From contig CAJINV010000005.1 of assembly GCA_905178155.1 (NCBI GenBank), forward strand, positions 4,198,918 through 4,262,917: DNA of 64,000 nt, in the 5' to 3' direction. Numbering within the stretch: position 1 is the first letter of the stretch; every line of letters begins with the position of its first letter. The stretch is from Amoebophrya sp. A120 (Eukaryota; Sar; Dinophyceae; Syndiniales; Amoebophryaceae). A model generated the notes under the pieces. The model saw only the letters and a program-made list of their open reading frames with translations, searched no databases and was not told the origin of the DNA. The translations under genes and the position numbers were made by a program. Of the stretch, positions 24,382 through 33,633 are shown piece after piece.

Positions 24382-27300
24382 TTAACTGAAATCGTCCGGC
24401 TCGGAAGCGGGTGGGGAGAACTCATCTCCGCCGATGGCATGCTTGCTTTGGTCTTCGCCATCGCTAAATTCGGCCAGCGCGTCCAATTCGAGGCTCTCGG
24501 TGTCGACAGCTCCCAGCGCGGTGGGGACTCCCGCGCTTTCCATCTTGTCATCCTCGCGACCACTGACTCCGGGTGCTCCCGCAGCTGTTGAAATCTCGGG
24601 CAGGCGGCTGGGATCGGACACAACGACGAAGCTACTCAGCTCCGTTATTGTGTGCATTCGTGCGAATTTCTCCAGCATCGCGGCCATCTCCTTGAGCTTT
24701 TTCGGGAATTCTTTCTTCAGAATCTTTTTCACTTCGTCTTTGATTGTCTCTTCGTCACTTGTCACCGCACGTGCGAACCTCTTCAGAATTTTCTCCACCT
24801 CGACAACGGCCTCCGAATACAGACCTTTTGTTTTCGCTGATGATGATGATGATGATGATGATGATCGTGAGAATGGTAATCGAGAACTCAACGGCTCGGG
24901 CAACCAGTTTGTCTTTCTGCTTCTCATTTTTCCTTGTTTTGCTGTCTGCTGGGCCTCCGCCTCGGCCGCGTTGACCACCGCCTTTTCTACCGCGTTGACC
25001 GCCTCTTCTACCGCTTTTACTGCCGCGTCGGGTGTTTCGACGGCTTCTTTGAGACAATCACGAACGGCCTTCTTGACGGCGTTCACGGCAGCGGGGAGCT
25101 GTGCAATCGCATGCGGATGCAGACCAAATAAATCACGAATCGTCTTCATAATACCAGTCGCCTTCTTGGGTGTGCTATACTCCTGGAACTGTTGGGCAAT
25201 ACCGTCAGCAAGAGGCCCCACAACGAGCTCCACCAGGGCCTCCTTGAGGGTAGAAAAAAAATCCATCACCGCACTACCGACGAAGTGCTCAAAAATAGCC
25301 TTTCCGTGTTCCTCGAACTTCTTAGCCACGTCCTTGAGAAAGTCGTCTAAAGAGAAACTGCTGTGCTGTAAGACATGCGTCTTCAGAATATTTGCGAAGA
25401 CCTCGACCTTATCGCTGTCGAACAGGGTATCCCCATGGTGTCCGCCGCCCTTCTCGCCTTTCTTCTGGTATTCTAAAAGTGCAGAACCGTCCGCCGTGTT
25501 GTTAACGGTGTCTGTCGTAACTAGAAAAGCTGAGCTGGTCGCGGGTTTCGCCACTGCCGATCCGGAGCCCGTGAACGCGTTTTTGAGCCTCTTTTCGGTA
25601 GCGCACTTCTTGAATACAGAGAAAACGTTTTCTTCCGTGAATAGCGTGTCCTCCGCAACTCGTTTGAGAAATTCATTTACCCCCGGAATTTCCAGGATAG
25701 CATTTTTAGCATGCTCTTTAGCATTTTTTTCCGTCAAGGATTGCGCCTCAACTGCGACATGTTCTATCAACAAGGCCGCTTTCCCTTTCGTTTCTGAGCC
25801 GCCTTCCTTCTCATTCATCTCTCCGAAAATTCCAGCAGTAAGCAGCTTTTTCGCCACCTCGCCGATAACATGATGGAAGACGGGTCCCATAGCTTCGAAA
25901 AGCACTCCAAGCACAGGCACGTGCTTCATTTCAAACGTAACTAGTTTGAAAAGCCCATACAGGCCGTCTCTGACTTCTCTGGTCAGCATGAGAGCAAAAG
26001 AATGGCCGGCGTCGATCACATGTCCGGGAACCTTATCTACAACGTGTTTTCTTAGGGATTCGGCTGTACTTCTTGCTTGTTCTTCTTCTCCCGTCATCGA
26101 CGCTTTCCTCCACGCTTCTAGTGCAGCCAGCGCCTCGGCGCCTTTGTTTTCTTTTCGTGCTTTTTTTTCTTTCCCATCCTTGATCTTTCGAGCCAAAGTC
26201 GGCAGTATTTCCTGGTGGTGGTCTGCGTCAAATTTCTGTAGTTTCTTCGTCAGCTCTCGTGCTATATTGATTTCCACCTGTTGCACTTTCTTACTGGTCT
26301 CGAGATACGTCTCCAACTCCTTCTCCAGCAATTTGGGCACATCTTCGAGACCTCGCGCGATCGGGCTCGCAACAATAGAGTGACAGACCCGCTGCACCAG
26401 CGGAAACGGTATCTCGACGACAAGTAATCCAGCCTCGATCACTCCCACAAGTGTGGTGCACATGTCGTCGAAAAACATCTCGGTGTCCGCCAGTACCGAC
26501 GCCCACATAGTCTCCAGGAAGATACTCCGCATCCTCGACAGAAGGAACTTCACAACCTGGGGCGCAACGTTTTCTACCAGAAAGTCATTCACAGTCTGCA
26601 CGTCCTTATTGGAGTCGGGAAAGCTGAAACGCTTCACAGATTGCTGCAGCCGTTGCAACTCATTTCCCACCTTCTGGGACAGCGACTCGTGTGCGTCTTT
26701 CTCGAACAAGGCGTAGTAAATTTTCTTCCAAGACATGACTGCGATGCCATGAAAAAATTCCTTCGCAAGCGGCTTCACATCCTCCTCGATCACCTTTCCA
26801 AAATTGTTGTAAAATTTTTCCGTTAGTAGACTCAGCTCTTGCCCTTCGATCGGAGGCAGCAGCTGCGAGAACATATGCTCGACGACAGAACCGACTTCAT
26901 TCTGCAGTGTCTTCTTGGCTATCTTTGCAAACATATCCACGTAGCCGCCGCCTGAAGCTAGGTGCCATATACTGTGCATGAGATGGTCGGTCTTTTCGAT
27001 GAAATTCCGAACCTTGGGGTGCGCGATCAGCAGTTCCTCCATTTTACTGAGCAAAGGCTGCTTTATTTTATCTGTAAAGTCCCGAAGCTTCTCCGTCAAG
27101 TCGTGAAACATCTCGAACGTTTCTTCGGCGGCCGACTCTCCTTTTGCTTTGACCGTTTCGGCGACCTCCGAAAGTCGGTCTTCAAATTTTTTAAAGGTTT
27201 TCTCTAAGTCGTGTTTTTTTTCTTCGCCATACTTGTGAAATTCTTGCATGTGTGTTCTTGTTTCTTGTGTCCCGGCTTCCAGAAGCTTCTGCTCGAATTT

Positions 27301-27909
27301 GAAAAGCTTTTTAAACTGGTCCTCCAAATGGTGGTCCCACTCCATTGAACCATGAAGGTAATCTTTTTTGTGTTGTTTCCAAGCTGTCATAACTTCTCGA
27401 AAATGGCCATGCTGCGCTGCATGGGCCGCACGTTTCAACCACTGACGAGCCCGGTATCCTTTATGTGTAAACATGTGGGAAAACGAGCGCACGCTGAGAC
27501 GAGTCTGTAGTGCAGACACACCCACATCCACAGCGACGAGGGGGGGGGGGGACCTGCGTGACGTCATCTGGCGTATGTCATACACCAGTGGCAAACTCGC
27601 GTTCGGCATCATCGCCCCAGGGGTACTCGACGAAGGTGGTCCAGCTCCTCCTCTCTCCTCTCCAGCAGAATAACGGCCAGCTCCGGGGCGCATTTTCTCA
27701 ACATCCACGTTCTGCAACGCCGATACGCGGCCCACACTGGAACCCGCACGGCTGCCGCTGTCATCACTTCCCAATAGGAAAGGTAGTGACGACAGCACAT
27801 CTCCGAAAGTTGCGCTGATGACGAACAGTCGCTTACACGCGGCGCTGAAGGCTGCGGCTTCCTCCCTTCTTGGCCTCTGCCACCGTGGTGGCCCACCGGA
27901 GGAATACAT
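24382..27909 (-). CDS. Intronless 1175-aa helical protein of unknown function
   Basis: A single uninterrupted frame of 1176 codons with an ATG at 27909. The sequence is overwhelmingly helix-forming and rich in Lys, Glu, Phe and His, with repeated motifs of the type DLTEKLRDFTDKIKQP and FEKKC, suggesting long amphipathic helices or coiled coils. One longer hydrophobic patch (VGVIEAGLLVVEIPFPLV) lies in the middle. Near the C-terminus a run of nine or ten Ser is encoded by a TCA/TGA trinucleotide run (24839-24866), and the tail is acidic. No introner element interrupts it, unlike nearly all other genes here. I do not recognise a family. The opposite strand also holds a 479-codon open frame (24434-25873), which I read as a shadow. 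Confidence 0.85.
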   Translation of the reverse strand: MYSSGGPPRWQRPRREEAAAFSAACKRLFVISATFGDVLSSLPFLLGSDDSGSRAGSSVGRVSALQNVDVEKMRPGAGRYSAGEERGGAGPPSSSTPGAMMPNASLPLVYDIRQMTSRRSPPPLVAVDVGVSALQTRLSVRSFSHMFTHKGYRARQWLKRAAHAAQHGHFREVMTAWKQHKKDYLHGSMEWDHHLEDQFKKLFKFEQKLLEAGTQETRTHMQEFHKYGEEKKHDLEKTFKKFEDRLSEVAETVKAKGESAAEETFEMFHDLTEKLRDFTDKIKQPLLSKMEELLIAHPKVRNFIEKTDHLMHSIWHLASGGGYVDMFAKIAKKTLQNEVGSVVEHMFSQLLPPIEGQELSLLTEKFYNNFGKVIEEDVKPLAKEFFHGIAVMSWKKIYYALFEKDAHESLSQKVGNELQRLQQSVKRFSFPDSNKDVQTVNDFLVENVAPQVVKFLLSRMRSIFLETMWASVLADTEMFFDDMCTTLVGVIEAGLLVVEIPFPLVQRVCHSIVASPIARGLEDVPKLLEKELETYLETSKKVQQVEINIARELTKKLQKFDADHHQEILPTLARKIKDGKEKKARKENKGAEALAALEAWRKASMTGEEEQARSTAESLRKHVVDKVPGHVIDAGHSFALMLTREVRDGLYGLFKLVTFEMKHVPVLGVLFEAMGPVFHHVIGEVAKKLLTAGIFGEMNEKEGGSETKGKAALLIEHVAVEAQSLTEKNAKEHAKNAILEIPGVNEFLKRVAEDTLFTEENVFSVFKKCATEKRLKNAFTGSGSAVAKPATSSAFLVTTDTVNNTADGSALLEYQKKGEKGGGHHGDTLFDSDKVEVFANILKTHVLQHSSFSLDDFLKDVAKKFEEHGKAIFEHFVGSAVMDFFSTLKEALVELVVGPLADGIAQQFQEYSTPKKATGIMKTIRDLFGLHPHAIAQLPAAVNAVKKAVRDCLKEAVETPDAAVKAVEEAVNAVEKAVVNAAEAEAQQTAKQGKMRSRKTNWLPEPLSSRLPFSRSSSSSSSSSAKTKGLYSEAVVEVEKILKRFARAVTSDEETIKDEVKKILKKEFPKKLKEMAAMLEKFARMHTITELSSFVVVSDPSRLPEISTAAGAPGVSGREDDKMESAGVPTALGAVDTESLELDALAEFSDGEDQSKHAIGGDEFSPPASEPDDFS

Positions 27910-28699
27910 CTTTGGCGCGCGAGCGAGACGGCCGGCGGCACAGAATGCAGCTGATACTCTACGGGACTGACATGAGTGCTTGCAGATGCTCGATCGTAAG
28001 CGGCGGTAGAAGTGATCACTTCGCTATCTAGTGGCCAAATCAGCTAGCTCGCTGATAGCAAATTCCGCACAGAGGCTCACACTAGGTGCCAAACATCAAA
28101 GCCGCCGGGGCGGAGGTAGTGGGATCGCTGCGGCCTTCTTGCCTCTGCCGTGGCCGCGGGCCCGCCCCCATTTTGCTTTTTGCAGGCTTGCCGAGGCCCC
28201 ACCCCTTCGTGCAGTTCAGCCACACGGGGCGGCGGCCAATGGAAGCCCGCCACGGAGTTTGGCGAATCTCGAAAATGCCCTGCCGGAAACCAGCCCCAAT
28301 GGTATCACGCCACGCCGGGCGCATCCGGGCGCGCCCCAAACGAAAGGCATCACCGGGCCCGAAGCATGCGGGCTGGCTTCATGGTTCTGGTGCGCTTTTT
28401 CTTATATTTTGCGTCACCCTTTTTTGCAGCGGGCCACCTTTGCAAGGCTTGCCACGATGTATCAGAATCCGGCGCAAAGGCGGCCGCCTTCGCAACCCCC
28501 GAAGTGGTCCGAAATCCATCGCGGCCCCCGCGCCATGCAATTCCGATGACCTACTCCTGTGCGCGTTTTTCGTCTGGACGTCCTTTTGGGCGCCCCAATC
28601 AGTTCGCCACATTGCAAGGCGGCACGCGCTTCAGAGGGGGGCCACTTTTGCCGGCTCGCCATCGTACGTTGAAACTGCCAGTGGCTTTCGATGGCGCAT

Positions 28700-29013
28700 T
28701 ATCGTAAGAAAAAAACCCCCCTCCCCATATTGACAGTGGGAGTTTTCGAAAATTTGCGTCGCTGATTTGCGGCCACAAATGAAATCAAGTGTGTCTTGCA
28801 AGAAGGAAACCCCACAGGCTCCGCCGCATTACGCAGGCGGTTTGCCATGCTGTTGGGCCTACAGCGCGGACGTTTTTCATGATAGGCGCCTAGGCCAAAA
28901 CCTCGCTGCTCACGCAAACTATGGGCCTGCAGTCCTCTCCAACAATCTGTGTACACAGATCCAGCATCAGAAACTTCGTTTCGATATGGGGGGGGAGAGT
29001 TTTCCTCTTGATA
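28700..29013. mobile_element. Introner element B7, outside any recognised gene
   Basis: Clear family B ends (TATCGTAAGAAAAAAACCCC and its partner ending CTCTTGATA), with flanks CGC(A)T and CACAT (CGCAT/CACAT). No exon is recognisable on either side. Confidence 0.8.
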
Positions 29014-29148
29014 CACATCCGCGCGATTCAACGGCAGCAAATCCAGCGGAGCGCTAAACTTGGCGGTCGCTTCCTTATGGCGCCTTACTGTAAGAAAGCT
29101 GCAAGGGTACGGCCGTTCGGTCATTGCCTATCATCTACAACACAGGAA

Positions 29149-30271
29149 GGTCGCGCCCGGAGGGCGATATTAGTAGCCGAAAGCGTGCGAGCCACGCACC
29201 CCAGTCAGCGCAAAGGCTACCGCGCATCCACTGACCTCCTGGCTAGAGGACGAGAGCGCGGCCCCCGTGGGCACCAAGCGTGGAGGGCCGCGGTCCAACA
29301 CTGCATCCCACTTCGGGCCGCGCTCTCATCCCCTGACCAGGAAGCAAGGGCGCGCAAAGGGGCACCCTTTTCAGGACGCCGGCTGCCGCCGTGCGTGGTG
29401 TCCTGTTACTCGCGTGACGGGAGCACGCTTTGCGCAGCGGGCGGGTGCCGTTCTCACAGTAAGTGACGCAATTCCGGAAAAAAAAGAAACGAGGGCAGGC
29501 GGCCAGGCAAAAATGGAAAAGCTCCCTCACGTTGCTGTATTTTGGTGATTTCCGGGAGGCCTTTTGTGCCGCCCAAGTCGGGCATTTCCGAGCGGACGAA
29601 GAGCTCCAATTTGTGAACCTCAGAGAGGTGGGAAATAACCGTGCGGGTTGATACACATCCGCAGACCTCGCACTTGTAGTTTTTCTTTTTGCAATCCCGA
29701 CGGGATGGGCCCTGTGATAATTTAAAACGCCGCCTCTGAGTGGCAATCTCCAGGCGGCGTTTGCTTTTTCAAAAAATAATTCCGCCACTTTCAGTTTCTA
29801 AGCGGCTTCAAAGCCCCGGACAAAATCCGTGTTTTTCTTGCGCCGCTTCCATGCTGCGCAAAATTGTCTTTCTTGTGCACTTTTTTTCAGTTTCTAAGCG
29901 GTCGGGCCGGCCGACGGCTGGCAGGATTTCCGATATAAGCCGCCACATACCGTCGGTCATAGCCGACAACAAAGCCAATCTTTTTCAGAATCAGACCGCG
30001 CGGAGCCGCCAAACTGCTCTTTTTGTCCTTTCCACGCTTGGCAATTGCCGCTTTTGCTGCTTTCGCAAAAAATCCGGGACCTTTTCCGGAGTCCGCTTCC
30101 TAAAGGCCGTCCACGCCTACAACTGGCCGACTTTGCGACGCCTTGCTTATCCCCGAGGCCCTCCCATGTGGCAACGGCAAAGCCTTCGCGCTGCGCTTGC
30201 GATGGATGAGGTGAGCATCTCGCAAAGAGCGCTTTGTGCGCGGAGCGCTTGCGAACGCTTTGGTTACCAGA
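29149..30271. repeat. Dispersed repeat R, copy 2
   Basis: Diverged copy of 6513-7980 in the same orientation, sharing the same start and the same GGTTACCAGA end. Inner blocks differ by indels. No intact open frame. Confidence 0.65.
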
Positions 30272-31449
30272 CAAACAAAGGTCCGGGCCAGAGGGACTTG
30301 ACAACATAAAAACGGCGAAAAATATCAACAGCACGCAACGAGCGCGCGGGGGCGGGCCGGGCGGGCCGCTGCACTTTCCTCGGCGCACGGAGTCGCGGGC
30401 GGGCTGCGTGCGAGTTCTCATGTGGTCGTCCTTCGAGTTTTACTTTTTTTCGGCTCTCTCACTTGCAGGATTCGCACGGCCCCTCTTCGCACTCCTATGT
30501 AGCGAATACTAGATGAACAAGCTTGACCTGTACATGAGGAGCTTCGGAAGGCTAGTATAGAGATTGTTCGAATAGTGTTATCTAGCACGGGCGGTCGCTC
30601 CGCGACCGCCGGAGAGGTATGGAGTAGACAAGAAAACGATGGGCCCGATTTCCTACTAGGAAGGTTGCAGTCCTCGCGGGGAAAGGGAGGGGATTCTCCT
30701 GGGGGCGAAAACTCTACAGGCGCAGGGCTTTTAAGTGCGCCTGAGCCCCCTGGAGAAAGACAAAGGCGTGACAGCGGCCCGCCCCAGGCCCCAGGAGCAG
30801 GAGAAGCTCCGGGAAACAGAAACAACACCCGGGGCGAGCCCAACCTGGGAGGGGAAGAGCCTTCAGGGATGTTCCCAATTTGCGAGCACCCCCCCAAGTT
30901 GCGAGCCTTACGGGCGGCTGCTCGTCATTCTAGTTACCACGCCCCAAAGGCAGTCGGGCTGCTTTTGACGGGGCCCACAGGGCCGCAGCTGCGGAAACTG
31001 CGCGACAAAGAACCGGGCCGGCCAGGCAGGTGCAGCCAACACAGTGGGACTGGGCGCGCTTTGTGTGATAACCATTTAGGGCACCGAGAAAAGGCGCTTT
31101 TTTCTTTGTGCACGGCGGCGGGAGCATCCACACCAAGAGGAGGCCGCCCCCGCGCGGCAAAACGTGCCGACCCAAACAAAGCGCAAACCCCCTACCGGCA
31201 CCGTGGCGGGGCCGGAGCTAGTTCGCCCGCATCTGCGGGCGCAGCAGCGCGTGCCGTGCCGCCCTCGGTCAGATAAATAAGCACTCGCCCTCCTACGGCT
31301 GCGCCTCCTTTTCCCGGGAACGAGCGCCACGCCCCGAGCTACCACAGAGGCGCGGGTTGCTCGGCGCTAGGTCCTCCACAGGGGGCAAGGGAAGCCAGCA
31401 GCGCGGGCGACCTCTGTAGCGGAAGCTCGGGGCGAACCGGCCCTCGAGG

Positions 31450-31612
31450 CAGTTTTCTACTAGTAAGCTTTCTCCTAGTAAGCCTCTACTAGTACGCTTA
31501 CTAGTAGTTTTTTTGCTTGCTTGTTGTCCCGATAAGATTACTAGCAGCGCAGCTTACTAGTAAAATTTCCGAGTTTTCCTTACTAGTAAGATTTTACTAG
31601 TAGAAGTCGGGC
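31450..31612. repeat. Cluster of ACTAGT palindromes
   Basis: CTACTAGTA and TTACTAGTAAG words recur about eight times in 160 bp, often inverted. Function unknown. Confidence 0.75.
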
Positions 31613-33540
31613 CATGCGTCAATCGATTTTCTTGCCGTATAGTATATAGGAGATTGTTCGAATAAGTAATGTTAGTGGGTATGACAGTGCATGACCGTTG
31701 TCCGGAGGCCCAGGATTTTCCGCTCCTGCAGGATAAGTGCGCCACCTTTGCCAAAGTTTTCTGTTCCTTCATCCTGAGGCCAAAAGCGCAGGACATCGTC
31801 AACCAAAGGAAAAAGCAAAGCCCGAATTTGCGCTATCAAATTGGCGTAAGTGTTGTCGGGACACAGGAGACACGCGGGGGCGCCGCGCGCTTCCTTACTT
31901 TGTTCGAGTGGAGGCCGGGCCCCTGCTTCCGCGGAAGCCTCAGATGCGCGCTTCTGCACATCACCCCGCGTACTGCTGCGGAGTGCGGTTCCTGCCCGCG
32001 TGGTCTATGTGTGGGCCCGCGAAGCGGCCCCGACCCGGCTGACACAGCGCGCCCCTGCTCCACGGCCGCAAGGGCTGCCACGTGTTCGGCGTTTTGGCAG
32101 GCACTGCCCTACGGCGGGCGGACGTGGGCGAGCGCCATGGCCGGTGGCGCTTGTGCGTGCCCCCGGAGGATTGCGGGCGCCCCCCCGGGGCCGCGGGGCG
32201 GAGTGCATACAGGAGGACTCCCCTCGGCCTTTCCGCGATCCCCCTGCTAGGGGGCCGGCCAGGGTGTGGGAACGGCTAGCAAGTTCTGCGCGGCTGCGCT
32301 GGGTGCGCGCCAATCTCACTCGGCGCATGCGCGCCGCGGGGCCCTTTTCACTTAGCGAGAGGCCCGCAGCTTCGCTCGCAAGGAGTTAGCCGGCGCGGCC
32401 CGGCCAAGGTACGGCCGCGGGGTGCGTCGGTCTGCCGACGGGCCTGGCCACTACTGCCCTGTGTTCGGTCCACCGATCTGGTCCGCGGCCCGCCCGGGCG
32501 TCGGCCTGGGGCGAACACTTGCAAGGCAGGCGCGGCCAGATGGGCAGCAACTGCGACGCTGGGCCCACAGGGCCCAGAAGGATCCCGCCGAACCGGGAGA
32601 CCCACCGCTGCCGCGGGAAGGTGTCGCGGGCCATGATCGGACTCGGTGGGTCGCGCGGGCGGGCTGCTCGCACCGGCGAAGCCAACGGAGAGCCCGGTCA
32701 GATCACGAGCGGGCGCATCTCAGGCAATGGGGCGCGCCTAGCTTGGCGCAGACGGACTTGGGGCGGCTCTGTCGCTATCGAGGTAGGTGCGCGGCTTGCG
32801 CCCTCGGCGATTTTTCCCGCTGGGGCCTCGCCGACTCACGTCAGGGCTTTGGCGGCGCTGTCGCCTTTGGGGCGCGTATCCACCGCTGGCGCGTGGTACA
32901 TCTTCCGACTTTTTCACACCAAGGGAGACAGGCTGCGTCGTTTACTGCGTCCGTGTCTGTTTATGCCACCGGTTGATTATATTGATCTTTCCCCGCTGCG
33001 CTTCCGGTGACCAGCCGGAAATCAAATAAAAGCCTTTTACTTCGATTCATGTTGCTACAATATCTGTAAAAATGACGCCCCAATTCGTATTCCGAAGTCC
33101 TACTCCTACTGTAACAGAATTATTATCCAGCCGACCCTATATTTGGAACGCGTTAGAACAGGGCTCCCGCACTCTGGCTTTTTGCGTGTAAGTACTTTCA
33201 CCTCTCGGTCGATTGGCGCTGGTGGAAAAGGAAAAATAGGCGCGCTATTGTGCGCCCGACAGGTTCTGCACAGGCTCCGACTTCTCTGAGTACGCGTGCA
33301 GCTGCGCCTTGTGAATTTCTTTGTGCGTTGTTTTTGTACTTGATAGCATCGCGCTAGAATTGCAGCGGCTTCCAGTTTTCTTCTCGATGTAAATGAAATG
33401 AAACACTTTTCATACATCAGAAGAGAACAATCACAGTGTGAGAACGATTCCGCTCCTTTGGCCGGGCGAGAGCGACGCAGCTGTCGTATTCATCCATTTT
33501 CTTCCATGCGGTCTTCTACGAACAGGACTTTTCGAGTTAT

Positions 33541-33633
33541 GCCCGGAGCTGTCCGCCCTTGCGACGTGCGAGGTGATGAGTTTTCGAATTATTATCCCCG
33601 GAGCTGTCCGCCCTTGCGACGTGCGAGGTGATC
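33541..33633. repeat. 36-bp direct repeat at the 3' end of the K+ channel gene
   Basis: CCCGGAGCTGTCCGCCCTTG and the following 16 bases occur at 33542-33577 and 33598-33633. The upper copy encodes the last codons of the channel (LARRKGGQLRG then stop); the lower copy lies past the stop. Confidence 0.9.

Larger units (their letters stand above)
27910..33591. other. GC-rich intergenic and repeat DNA
   Basis: It contains repeat R copy 2, introner B7 and an ACTAGT-rich cluster. 30300-32950 is a GC-rich block with open frames in every frame and no recognisable domain. No gene is supported. Confidence 0.5.

Noticed and set aside
24434-25873. 479-codon plus-strand open frame
   Set aside because: It lies wholly opposite the 1175-aa gene, has a Ser/Thr/Phe-rich composition typical of an antisense shadow, and no domain.
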